From Larkinella sp965227735 (lineage in GTDB: Bacteria; Bacteroidota; Bacteroidia; Cytophagales; Spirosomataceae): DNA of 64,000 nt. The DNA is taken from assembly GCF_965227735.1 (NCBI RefSeq), contig NZ_OZ245776.1, positions 5,332,001 through 5,396,000 on the forward strand, in the 5' to 3' direction. Shown piece after piece: positions 53,601 to 60,976 of the stretch (position 1 is the stretch's first letter; every line of letters starts with the position of its first letter). The notes beneath the pieces are model-generated. The model was not told the origin of the DNA, did no database searches, and saw only the letters and a list, made by a program, of their open reading frames with translations. The position numbers and the translations under genes were made by a program.

Positions 53601-54533
53601 TTACTTAATAATCGTTGATGATTTATCCACCCGTGGCGCTTGTCCTCCGCGCAGCACCGAGCTGCCATTGTAGCGCTGGCTCTGGTCGATGTCGATGGGT
53701 TGTTCGAAGTCGGCAAGGCTGATCTGGCCACTTTGGGCGAAAGCCGTCACGGCGTTTTCGAAGGTAACCAGGCGAATGGTTTCGTCGGAAATACCGCGTT
53801 CTTTCATCAGGGCAGCGGTTTTCGGCAACGCCAGCGGGTCGCTGATGCCCCAGTCGGCCGCCGAGTTGATCATGATGCGTTCCGGGCCATACTGCTTCAC
53901 CACTTCCACCATGCGCTCATTGCCCATCTTGGTGAACGGATAAATCGTAAAACCAGCCCAGAAACCGCGATCCAGGACTTCCTTGACGGTTTCTTCGTTG
54001 TTGTGATCGACAATCACCAGGCCGGGGTCCAGACCGTGTTCGAGGGCAATGTCCATGCTGCGGCTGGTGCCCTGCTTTTTATCGCGGTGGGGCGTGTGAA
54101 TCTGCACCGGCAAACCGGCCTCTTTGGCCAGATCCAGTTGGGCGCGGTAGTATTTTTCTTCGGCGGGTGTCTGGTCGTCGAAACCGATTTCGCCCACACC
54201 CACCACGCCTTCCTTGTAGATAAACAGCGGTAGAATTTCCATCACCTGCTCGGCCAGAGCCTCGTTGTTGGCTTCTTTGGAGTTCAGCCCGATGGTGCAG
54301 TAATGCCGGATGCCAAACTGCGACGCCCGAAACCGTTCCCAGCCCACGAGGCTGGCAAAATAATCGCGGAACGAATCGACGCCCGTGCGCGGCTGCCCGA
54401 GCCAGAAGGCCGGTTCGATCACGGCCACAATCCCGGCGTCGGCCATCGCCTGGTAGTCGTCCGTGGTGCGGGAGGTCATGTGGACGTGCATGTCAAAAAA
54501 CTTCATCCCGCGTACTGTATCTAAAAAACTCAT
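53601..54533 (-). CDS. eboB: EboB, TatD-family metal-dependent hydrolase
   Basis: I start at 54533 (MSFLDTVRGMKFFDMHVHMT), 22 bases downstream of a promoter -7 element, for a 310-residue protein. Metal-binding features are HxH in FFDMHVHMTSR, Glu in VGVGEIGFDDQ, His in VQIHTPHR, His in VIVDHNNEE and Asp in NSAADWG. This set fits the TatD amidohydrolase group, and the length and neighbours identify EboB. The reaction in the ebo pathway is unknown. It leads the eboB-C-D-E-F run; its usual companion eboA lies 2.6 kb away on the same strand. Confidence 0.88.
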   Translation of the reverse strand: MSFLDTVRGMKFFDMHVHMTSRTTDDYQAMADAGIVAVIEPAFWLGQPRTGVDSFRDYFASLVGWERFRASQFGIRHYCTIGLNSKEANNEALAEQVMEILPLFIYKEGVVGVGEIGFDDQTPAEEKYYRAQLDLAKEAGLPVQIHTPHRDKKQGTSRSMDIALEHGLDPGLVIVDHNNEETVKEVLDRGFWAGFTIYPFTKMGNERMVEVVKQYGPERIMINSAADWGISDPLALPKTAALMKERGISDETIRLVTFENAVTAFAQSGQISLADFEQPIDIDQSQRYNGSSVLRGGQAPRVDKSSTIIK

Positions 54534-54554
54534 GCGTGTGTCGGCTTTAAAAAG

Positions 54555-54586
54555 CAAAGTTAGTTGGGTAGTCATCCAGTTGCAAG
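54555..54586 (-). promoter_or_regulatory. Candidate promoter of eboB
   Basis: On the minus strand CTTG (54586-54583), 20 bases, then TAACTTTG (54562-54555) matches TTTG/TAnnTTTG with one mismatch. Transcription would begin about 15 bases before the eboB ATG. Confidence 0.45.
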
Positions 54587-54732
54587 CGACGGAGAGAACG
54601 ATTGTGATTCCGATGCTCTGAAAACCGGTTTTGAGCCATTAGAATATTATTAAAAACCGATGCCTTCTCCATTTCGTTAAATAGATGCGGTGCGTTTATC
54701 GTTAATTATGTAAAAGGTAAATTCAGTAACTT

Positions 54733-55380
54733 ATGAAAACTATCGTTCGGATTCTGCTGTGGGTGGGCGTTTGTGGAGGCATAGGAAGTGGAATCAGTTC
54801 CTGCCGACCCGACCCACTCGACAACCTGTCGCCCGAAGAGAGCCAGGTTTTTATTACCAATCATGATCGTTCGGTCAATTTTGCCAATTATAGAACATTT
54901 AGTCTGCCGGATTCGGTGGTGGAAGTCAGCAACGATCAGCAGCAACTTTCCATGACGGGAATTGAGCAGCCGTTTCTGGATCGGTTGGCCCAAACGCTCA
55001 CCAGCCGTGGTTATCAGCGGGTGAACCGGAGCACCAACTCCGATCTGGGAGTTTCCGTGATGCGGGTCAACAACAGTTATGTAGGGGTTAACTCCATGCC
55101 CTTTTCGCCCTATTACCTCGATTACTGGGGCTATGGCGGTTTGGGCGGTTTTGGGGGCTACAACCCGTATTACCCCAACTATTATTCGTTTTACGAGGTG
55201 AGCGAGACCTACTGGCTGATCCAACTGATCGATTTGAAAAATGCCAATACCGCCAGTCAGGAGTTGAACGTAATCTGGCAGGCCCAGATTCGCGGCACCG
55301 GTATTTTCGATGCCGCTTCGGTGGATTCAATCATTACCAAAGTGTTTGATCAATCGGCTTACCTGCGGGCTAATCAGTAG
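54733..55380 (+). CDS. DUF4136 lipoprotein
   Basis: The 215-residue protein has a lipoprotein signal (IGSGISSC, lipobox Cys near residue 24) and the DUF4136 pattern SVNFANYRTFSLPD, FLDRLAQTLTSRGYQRV, LGVSVMRVNN and VIWQAQIRGTGI. A Gly/Tyr-rich stretch (GYGGLGGFGGYNPYYPNYY) lies in the middle. DUF4136 proteins are periplasmic or outer-membrane lipoproteins of unknown role. The gene is on the plus strand, divergent from eboB, and forms an insert between eboB and eboA. Confidence 0.88.
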   Translation: MKTIVRILLWVGVCGGIGSGISSCRPDPLDNLSPEESQVFITNHDRSVNFANYRTFSLPDSVVEVSNDQQQLSMTGIEQPFLDRLAQTLTSRGYQRVNRSTNSDLGVSVMRVNNSYVGVNSMPFSPYYLDYWGYGGLGGFGGYNPYYPNYYSFYEVSETYWLIQLIDLKNANTASQELNVIWQAQIRGTGIFDAASVDSIITKVFDQSAYLRANQ

Positions 55381-55381
55381 A

Positions 55382-55458
55382 GAATAAAGAGAATAGACAA
55401 GAGAGAAAAGACAATCAGGACGATCCCGTCTTTCATCTCTTGTCTATCATCTTTCATC
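55382..55458. repeat. Long inverted repeat, family E (copy 1)
   Basis: The left arm begins one base after the DUF4136 stop. Arms 55382-55412 and 55428-55458 pair over 31 bases with about six mismatches. Words GAATAAAGA and GACAAGAGA are shared with 63081-63170. Confidence 0.75.
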
Positions 55459-55471
55459 AAAAAAAACAGTC

Positions 55472-56143
55472 ATGAATACGAAAATCATATTGAGTCTTAT
55501 GGGCATCCTCTGGGCCCTGGGAGCAGTGGCGCAGACAGATCAGGAACAAAAAGAGCGGGACATCGAGTTTAACAAAACCCTCTTCGAGCGGTTTGTCTCG
55601 GGCCGCGCTACGGTTTTTTACGGCGTTGGACTGCCGCAGGGCAGCCAGCAGAACTTCATCGACAAGGTGGGAAACCGCAATTTTGCGGTAGCCGTTGAGG
55701 CCATGTTTCCGGGGCGGTTTTCGGTTGGGGCGCGCATCGGTCAGCAGTACGTTTCGGAGCGGTTACCGCGTCAGGTGTTTTCGTTTGAAGACGGAACCGA
55801 CATCTCGGCGGTACAAACCCGGGTGCTGACGACCATCCCTTTACTGGCGATTGGTTCGGTATACCTGAACGACATCAACTCGGTTTTCCGTCCGTATGTG
55901 CAACTGGGCGCGGGTGGTGCTTACGTCGATTATGCCCGGTATTACGGCACACTGGTGGATCAGAAAACCGGTGTTCGGGGGGCGGTGGCTCCGGCCATTG
56001 GTGCCAAGTTTCAGTTTGGAAAAAATAATAACCTCGGCGGAGAGATTCAGGCGCAGTACCAGCACGTCTTTTTCAAGTATAACGAATTGAAAAACAGTAC
56101 AAATTTGCTGTTTTCGGTTGGGTTATCGTATCGCTGGTTATAA
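55472..56143 (+). CDS. Outer-membrane beta-barrel protein
   Basis: The 223-residue protein has a signal peptide (ILSLMGILWALGAVAQ) and alternating strands typical of small eight-stranded barrels (TVFYGVGLPQGSQQNF, FSVGARIGQQYV, FRPYVQLGAGGAYVDYARYY), ending LLFSVGLSYRWL with an aromatic-rich terminal strand. It probably sits in the outer membrane. It shares a direction and probably a transcript with the DUF4136 lipoprotein. A large tandem repeat array begins 45 bases after its stop. Confidence 0.82.
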   Translation: MNTKIILSLMGILWALGAVAQTDQEQKERDIEFNKTLFERFVSGRATVFYGVGLPQGSQQNFIDKVGNRNFAVAVEAMFPGRFSVGARIGQQYVSERLPRQVFSFEDGTDISAVQTRVLTTIPLLAIGSVYLNDINSVFRPYVQLGAGGAYVDYARYYGTLVDQKTGVRGAVAPAIGAKFQFGKNNNLGGEIQAQYQHVFFKYNELKNSTNLLFSVGLSYRWL

Positions 56144-56188
56144 GTTAAACCCGGATTTCGGGAATCACCCGTTTATTGGTTTTTAATC

Positions 56189-57074
56189 GGTCATTCCTAC
56201 AAAATGGGTCATCCCTACGGGATTGCTGGTTTGCCGTGTTGCATTCCTACAAAATGGGTCATCCCTACGGGATTGCTGGCTTGCCGTGTTCAGCCTACAA
56301 CATGGGTCATCACTACGGGATTGCTGGCTTGCCGTGTTGCATCCCTACAAAATGGGTCATCCCTACGGGATTGTTGGCTTGCCGTGTTGCATTCCTACAA
56401 AATGGGTCATCCCTACGGGATTGCTGGCTTGCCGTGTTGCATCCCTACAAAATGGGTCATCCCTACGGGATTGTTGGCTTGCCGTGTTGCATTCCTACAA
56501 AATGGGTCATCCCTACGGGATTGCTGGCTTGCCGTGTTGCATCCCTACAAAATGGGTCATCCCTACGGGATTGTTGGCTTGCCGTGTTGCATTCCTACAA
56601 AATGGGTCATCCCTACGGGATTGCTGGCTTGCCGTGTTGCATTCCTACAAAATGGGTCATCCCTACGGGATTGTTGGCTTGCCGTGTTGCATTCCTACAA
56701 AATGGGTCATCCCTACGGGATTGCTGGCTTGCCGTGTTGCATCCCTACAAAATGGGTCATCCCTACGGGATTGTTGGCTTGCCGTGTTGCATTCCTACAA
56801 AATGGGTCATCCCTACGGGATTGCTGGCTTGCCGTGTTGCATTCCTACAAAATGGGTCATCCCTACGGGATTGCTGGCTTGCCGTGTTGCATTCCTACAA
56901 AATGGGTCATCCCTACGGGATTGCTGGTTTACCCTGTTGCATTCCTACAAAATGGGTCATCCCTACGGGATTGCTGGTTTGCCGTGTTGCATCCCTACAA
57001 AATGGGTCATCCCTACGGGATTGCTGGCTTGCCGTGTTGCATCCCTACAAAATGGGTCATCCCTACGGGATTGT
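56189..57074. repeat. Tandem array of about 18 copies of a 50-bp unit
   Basis: The unit reads CTACAAAATGGGTCATCCC, TACGGGATTG, CTGGCTTGCCGTGTTGCAT. Copies begin with AATGGGTCAT at 56203, 56253, 56301 and then every 50 bases to 57051. The third copy is diverged (CATGGGTCATCACTACGGG), and the join before it is 2 bases shorter. Several copies alternate GATTGCTGG with GATTGTTGG, which suggests growth by 100-bp steps. All three plus-strand frames stay open across the array because 50 is not a multiple of three and the unit has no stops, so the apparent ORFs there are not genes. The array lies between convergent genes (barrel protein and eboA). Confidence 0.92.
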
Positions 57075-57083
57075 TTAGGCCAA

Positions 57084-57190
57084 CAATCCCGTAGGGATGA
57101 TTCATTTTGTAGCGGTGGGTTTTAACCCACTGAAATAGACGTGATTGGGTGAAAAAATCCCGTAGGGATGATTCATTTTGTAGGCTGAAC
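57084..57190. repeat. Inverted copies of the array unit flanking a small hairpin
   Basis: AATCCCGTAGGGATGATTCA (57085 on) and again at 57157-57183 are inverted versions of the array's CTACAAAATG..TCATCCCTACGGG core. Between them is a GTGGGTTTTAACCCAC hairpin (57115-57130). The second copy runs into eboA: the last codons (Q-P-T-K) and stop of eboA lie in it. The join before the third array copy contains TGTTCAGCCTAC, the same sequence as at the eboA end, so at least one array copy shares flank with the eboA terminus. Confidence 0.8.
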
Positions 57191-57937
57191 AGGGTCGCCA
57201 GCCACTCCGTGGGTTCGTAGCAAACCCTCCAGTTCGGCCCGGTTTGCGTCGGTTACAAACGGTTTTACCAGTGTCCAGAGTTGCGGGGGAATGGTGCGTC
57301 CGGCGGCCCGACGCTCCTGGGCGTAGTCGACGGCAATGCGCGCCAGCGTTTCATTGGTGCGTTCTTCAAAACCGAGGATTTCTTCTACCGGTTTGTCGCA
57401 GAAGAAAGCCTTCATAATCAATTGATTCCAGGCCGGTTCGTCCAGTTGTTCAGCCGGATACGGATTCTGAAGCATGAGCGCATCCTGCACCGGACCCATG
57501 TTACTGCGAACACCTTCGGTTGCCTGAAACCGCCAGTGTTCGGGAAACTGTAGAGCGGGTATGGCAGAATATAAAGCCATCAATTCATTCATTTCAGCGG
57601 CTTTGAACAGGTTTTCGATGGTGCTGACATACACCGCCGGATCGTCGGCAGGCAATTGTAGCAGCCACCAAACGCGCGCCAGCCGGTCGAGCGACCAGTC
57701 TTCGACAGTAAAACCGTTCCGCAACGTATGTATTTGCTGCGCCTGGTCGGGCGAAACAGAAACGGGCTGTTTGCCGACAAACCGCGGGATGGCAGTAAAT
57801 ACGCGGTAGAAAACCGCAGTGGTCGGTTGGTTCCGGTAGGCGTCGGCTTGTTGGGTCAGGTAGGCAACGGCTTTTTCAGCGCCGGGCTGCTGCCGGATCA
57901 GGTCGAGGAGGGTGTCGGAAAGTGCTGGCGAATTCAT
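57173..57937 (-). CDS. eboA: EboA domain protein
   Basis: The 254-residue protein has the EboA pattern: WSLDRLARVWWLLQLPADDP, LFKAAEMNELMALYSAIPAL, EGVRSNMGPVQDALML, NPYPAEQLDEPAWNQLIMKA and IAVDYAQERRAAGRTIPPQL. EboA is usually the first gene of ebo clusters. Here it lies on the same strand as eboB-F but 2.6 kb away, split off by two plus-strand genes and the 50-bp array. The protein has no signal peptide or membrane segment. Its biochemical role is unknown. The end of the gene lies inside a repeat copy, so the native C-terminus may have been altered. Confidence 0.85.
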   Translation of the reverse strand: MNSPALSDTLLDLIRQQPGAEKAVAYLTQQADAYRNQPTTAVFYRVFTAIPRFVGKQPVSVSPDQAQQIHTLRNGFTVEDWSLDRLARVWWLLQLPADDPAVYVSTIENLFKAAEMNELMALYSAIPALQFPEHWRFQATEGVRSNMGPVQDALMLQNPYPAEQLDEPAWNQLIMKAFFCDKPVEEILGFEERTNETLARIAVDYAQERRAAGRTIPPQLWTLVKPFVTDANRAELEGLLRTHGVAGDPVQPTK

Positions 57938-57973
57938 GCCGTAAAAGTAGTAAGCAGATTGACGACTGCCAAC

Positions 57974-58861
57974 TTACCCGGCCTTTGGATGAGCCTGATT
58001 ATACGCTTTCTTCAATTTGTCGATCGTCGTGTGCGTATAGACCTGCGTCGCGGCCAGGCTGCTGTGCCCCAGTAAATCCTTGATGGCGTTCAGATCGGCA
58101 CCCCGGTTGAGCAAATGGGTGGCGTAAGTATGGCGCAGCACGTGCGGACTTTTCTTTTCCAGGGTCGTTACCAACCCCAGATACCGCTTTACAATCCGCT
58201 GAACCAGAACCGGGTACGATTTAACGCCCTGGTCGCTCAGGATCAGAAAAACCGGGTCGGCGTTTGCGCCAAACTCCATTTCCTTCGTTTGCTGGTACTG
58301 TTGAATCAACGTGAACAAAGGCGTCGGCACCGGAATGATCCGGTGTTTATTGCGCTTGCCCAACACCGTAATGGTTTTTTCGTACAGATTGACATCGGCG
58401 GTTTTCAGCCCCACCAGTTCGGCAAGCCGGATGCCGGTACCGTAGAGTAGTTCGAGCACCAGTTTATCGCGCAATCCCTTGAAATCATCCGGGAAATCGA
58501 CATCGTCCAGCAGCGTTTCCATCGGTTTTTCTTCCACAAAAACCGGAATTTTTTTGCTGGTTTTCAGCGCCGAAACTTTCAGCATGGGGTCGGCGGCAAT
58601 GACTTTCCGGCGGAGCATAAACCCGAAAAAACTCCGAAGCGTGGCAATTTTTCGGTTGACGGACGTCTTATCCAAACCGGTTTCGACCAGGCTCACAATC
58701 CAGGAGCGAATCATGTGAAAGGTCGCCTGTTCGGGTTGTTCCAGTTCGTACTGGCTTTTCAGATAGGCCTGAAACTGGTCGATGTCAATGCGATACGCCG
58801 TCAGGGTATGGTGGCTCAGGCGTTTCTCGTAGCGGATGTGTTCAAGGAAAGTCGAAACCAT
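57974..58861 (-). CDS. Tyrosine recombinase (XerC/XerD family)
   Basis: I start at 58861 (MVSTFLEHIRYEKRLSHHTL), giving 295 residues; the longer frame would run through the rpsU terminator. The N-terminal SAM-like core-binding domain covers about 1-85. Catalytic residues: Arg in YGTGIRLAELVGL, Lys in GKRNKHRIIPVP, H-x-x-R in HVLRHTYATHLLN, His in LLGHSSLAATQVYTH and the Tyr nucleophile in the same stretch. The length and lack of nearby integrase partners suggest a chromosome dimer-resolving XerC/D rather than a mobile-element integrase. It follows rpsU, as often seen in Bacteroidota. Confidence 0.92.
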   Translation of the reverse strand: MVSTFLEHIRYEKRLSHHTLTAYRIDIDQFQAYLKSQYELEQPEQATFHMIRSWIVSLVETGLDKTSVNRKIATLRSFFGFMLRRKVIAADPMLKVSALKTSKKIPVFVEEKPMETLLDDVDFPDDFKGLRDKLVLELLYGTGIRLAELVGLKTADVNLYEKTITVLGKRNKHRIIPVPTPLFTLIQQYQQTKEMEFGANADPVFLILSDQGVKSYPVLVQRIVKRYLGLVTTLEKKSPHVLRHTYATHLLNRGADLNAIKDLLGHSSLAATQVYTHTTIDKLKKAYNQAHPKAG

Positions 58862-58898
58862 AGGGCGTTGAGAGTCGGAATGCACAACAAGATACCAT

Positions 58899-58927
58899 AA
58901 AAAAAGCAGTAAGCGAATGCTTACTGC
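58899..58927 (-). terminator. Rho-independent terminator after rpsU
   Basis: On the minus strand GCAGTAAGC, ATTC, GCTTACTGC is followed by a run of seven Ts. It separates rpsU from the recombinase gene. Confidence 0.8.
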
Positions 58928-58960
58928 CAACCCATGCTGTTGTCGGTGCTATACTACAGA

Positions 58961-59158
58961 CTATACTTCACTATTGCTGCCGTACATTTTTTCACGGTAA
59001 ACCGCTTTCAGAATTTCCTGACGACGTTTGATCGACGGTTTCTGGAAAGCAGTCCGGGAACGCAGAGCGCGCAATACGCCGGTTTTTTCAAATTTTTTCT
59101 TAAAGCGCTTGAGGGCTTTGTCAATTGACTCGTTTTCTTTGACGTTTATGATAAGCAT
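58961..59158 (-). CDS. rpsU: 30S ribosomal protein S21
   Basis: The 65-residue protein (MLIINVKENESIDKALKRFK, then KKFEKTGVLRALRSRTAFQK) is a normal bS21. The start at 59158 is chosen because the longer frame would begin inside the promoter -7 element. bS21 helps start translation on the 30S subunit; in Bacteroidota it is linked with hiding the anti-Shine-Dalgarno sequence. Confidence 0.96.
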   Translation of the reverse strand: MLIINVKENESIDKALKRFKKKFEKTGVLRALRSRTAFQKPSIKRRQEILKAVYREKMYGSNSEV

Positions 59159-59198
59159 ATCCTGCAATTCGTTAATTTTCTGATACCAAACGGATTGC

Positions 59199-59229
59199 AA
59201 AGGTATGTTTCCAGAAGGAAAAAACCAAT
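59199..59229 (-). promoter_or_regulatory. Candidate promoter of rpsU
   Basis: On the minus strand ATTG (59229-59226), 19 bases, TACCTTTG (59206-59199) matches TTTG/TAnnTTTG with one mismatch, 40 bases before the start codon. Confidence 0.5.
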
Positions 59230-59257
59230 AGTTTTGTACGAAATGATTAACAACGAA

Positions 59258-59368
59258 ATGGTCGAATGGTTAAATGGTTATTGATGGTTAAAAATGGTTA
59301 AATGGACACCAGCCATTATACTCATTTAACCATTTTTAGCCATCAACAACCATTCAATCCATCCATTC
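59258..59368. repeat. Long inverted repeat, family F (copy 1)
   Basis: Arms 59258-59303 and 59323-59368 pair over about 45 bases with some mismatches. They are built of the words AATGGTTAAATGG and TGATGGTTA. The right arm ends on the base before the ATG of the Ppx/GppA gene, so the mRNA leader would fold into a stem that reaches the start codon. Related to 60855-60968. Confidence 0.8.
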
Positions 59369-60286
59369 ATGAAACAAGCCGTTATTGACCTCGGAACCAA
59401 TACCTTCCATTTGATGATTACGGACGCGGGGCGGACGCTTTTTCGGGAAAGCCGACCAACGAAGATTGGGAAATCCGGTATCAATCAGGGACTTATCACC
59501 AACGAAGCCATCGAACGGGCATTAATGGTTTTGCGGTATTTTCGCGAAGTACTCGATGGGCATCAGGTGTCGCCCGAAGCTGTCGTTGCCATCGGTACCA
59601 GCGCCATTCGCAGCGCGGGAAATCAAGTCGAGTTTACTGAGCGGATTCGGCAGGAAACCGGGATTGTCATCCGCACCATCTCGGGCGACGAAGAAGCCGG
59701 GTATATTTATGCCGGTGTTCGGGCTGCGGGTGCTCTGGACGAAAAAATGGCGCTGGTGATCGATATTGGTGGCGGCAGCGTCGAATTTATTTTATGCACG
59801 GAGCGACGGGTTTACTGGAAACAAAGTTTTGAAATCGGTGGGCAGCGGCTGCTGGAGCGGTTTATGGATACCGACCCGATCAGTCCGTCGGCGGTCAATC
59901 GGCTGAACCGGTATTTTCAGGAGCAACTCCTGCCGTTGACGAACGCGGTTCATCAATACGCACCCGTCGTGCTGGTGGGTTCGTCGGGTTCGTTCGATAC
60001 GCTGATCGATCTGCAGTTTATGCACGAAAAAGGCCATTTGCCGGACGAAAACCAGACAGCTTTCGAGTTGCCAATCCGCGAATTTTACCGGGCATATGAA
60101 TTGTTACTAACCCGCAACCACGCAGAACGGATGCAATTGCCGGGCATGATCGAGTTGCGCGTCGATATGATTGTGGTGGGCGTTTGCCTGATCGATTATG
60201 TGCTGCGGGCCTATGGGATTCAGCAGATTCGGGTATCGACCTATTCGCTGAAAGAAGGCGTTATGGCCGGTGTTTCTCAATCCTGA
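59369..60286 (+). CDS. Ppx/GppA-family phosphatase
   Basis: This 305-residue protein of the ASKHA fold is an exopolyphosphatase or guanosine pentaphosphate phosphatase. Motifs: phosphate 1 in AVIDLGTNTFHLMI, GTSAIRSAGN, SGDEEAGYIYAGV, phosphate 2 in ALVIDIGGGSVEFIL and the adenosine-like motif LVGSSGSFDTL. It is the short form without the C-terminal HD domain, as usual in Bacteroidota. It would break down polyphosphate or take part in the stringent response. The start codon follows directly on the arm of a long inverted repeat, which may affect translation. Confidence 0.9.
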   Translation: MKQAVIDLGTNTFHLMITDAGRTLFRESRPTKIGKSGINQGLITNEAIERALMVLRYFREVLDGHQVSPEAVVAIGTSAIRSAGNQVEFTERIRQETGIVIRTISGDEEAGYIYAGVRAAGALDEKMALVIDIGGGSVEFILCTERRVYWKQSFEIGGQRLLERFMDTDPISPSAVNRLNRYFQEQLLPLTNAVHQYAPVVLVGSSGSFDTLIDLQFMHEKGHLPDENQTAFELPIREFYRAYELLLTRNHAERMQLPGMIELRVDMIVVGVCLIDYVLRAYGIQQIRVSTYSLKEGVMAGVSQS

Positions 60287-60352
60287 AACGGCCGTTTTTG
60301 ACGCAGAAATATCTTGAAAACAACTAATTAACTATACTTTTTGACGTACCCA

Positions 60353-60844
60353 ATGGCAGCAGACGAAAGAGAACGATCGTATAACTGGGAGGATCCCATG
60401 CAGGGCGCACAGGCCGCCAAAACCATGTCCGGACTGGAATATTTACAAAGTATTCAGGACGGCATCAATCCGCTTCCGCCCATTTGCCAGACGCTGGATT
60501 TTGACCCGGTTTCGATGGAAGACGGCAAAGCGGTTTTTTCCGTGATCCCATCCGAATTTCATTACAACCCGATCGGCGTAGTACACGGCGGTTTGTTGAG
60601 CACCCTCTGTGATTCGGCCATGGGTTGCGCCATTCACACCAAACTGGCGGCTGGCGTTGGCTACACCACCCTCGAATTGAAAGTGAATCTGGTGCGACCC
60701 GTGACGGCCAAAACCGGTAAGCTCATCTGCACTGGAACCGTTATCCACGTCGGTCGCAGCGTCGCCACCGCCGAAGCGCGGGTGGAAGACGCCCAGGGCA
60801 AACTCTACGCCCACGCAACTTCGACGTGCATGATTTTGAAGTAA
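60353..60844 (+). CDS. PaaI-family hotdog thioesterase
   Basis: I start at the ATG at 60353 (MAADERERSYNWEDPMQGAQ), 163 residues. The hotdog core shows NPIGVVHGGLLSTLCDSAMG with the catalytic Gly-Gly/Asp region, followed by GVGYTTLELKVNLVRPVTAK and AEARVEDAQGKLYAHATSTC. These enzymes split acyl-CoA thioesters, often aromatic ones. The gene lies 66 bases after the Ppx/GppA gene on the same strand. The substrate cannot be told from sequence. Confidence 0.9.
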   Translation: MAADERERSYNWEDPMQGAQAAKTMSGLEYLQSIQDGINPLPPICQTLDFDPVSMEDGKAVFSVIPSEFHYNPIGVVHGGLLSTLCDSAMGCAIHTKLAAGVGYTTLELKVNLVRPVTAKTGKLICTGTVIHVGRSVATAEARVEDAQGKLYAHATSTCMILK

Positions 60845-60854
60845 GGTTGAAGAA

Positions 60855-60968
60855 TGGTTTTGATGGTTGAATTGTTGAGAGATGGTTTTGATAGTTAAAA
60901 AAGGGTGGATGGCTAGCGGTATTTCAACCATTCTTAACCATCAAACCATTTTTCAACCATCAAAACCA
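60855..60968. repeat. Long inverted repeat, family F (copy 2)
   Basis: Arms 60855-60907 and 60924-60968 pair over about 45 bases with mismatches. Words TGGTTTTGATGGTTGA and GATGGTT repeat. It lies between the convergent thioesterase and SDR genes and could terminate both. Related to 59258-59368. Confidence 0.8.
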
Positions 60969-60976
60969 TACAATCA

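Noticed and set aside
56189..57074. CRISPR array
   Set aside because: The whole 50-bp unit is repeated with no variable spacers and there are no cas genes nearby.
56176..57125. Three long overlapping plus-strand ORFs with 50-residue repeats
   Set aside because: They are the three readings of the 50-bp tandem array, which has no stop in any frame. All frames are equally open and none has a sensible start or composition.
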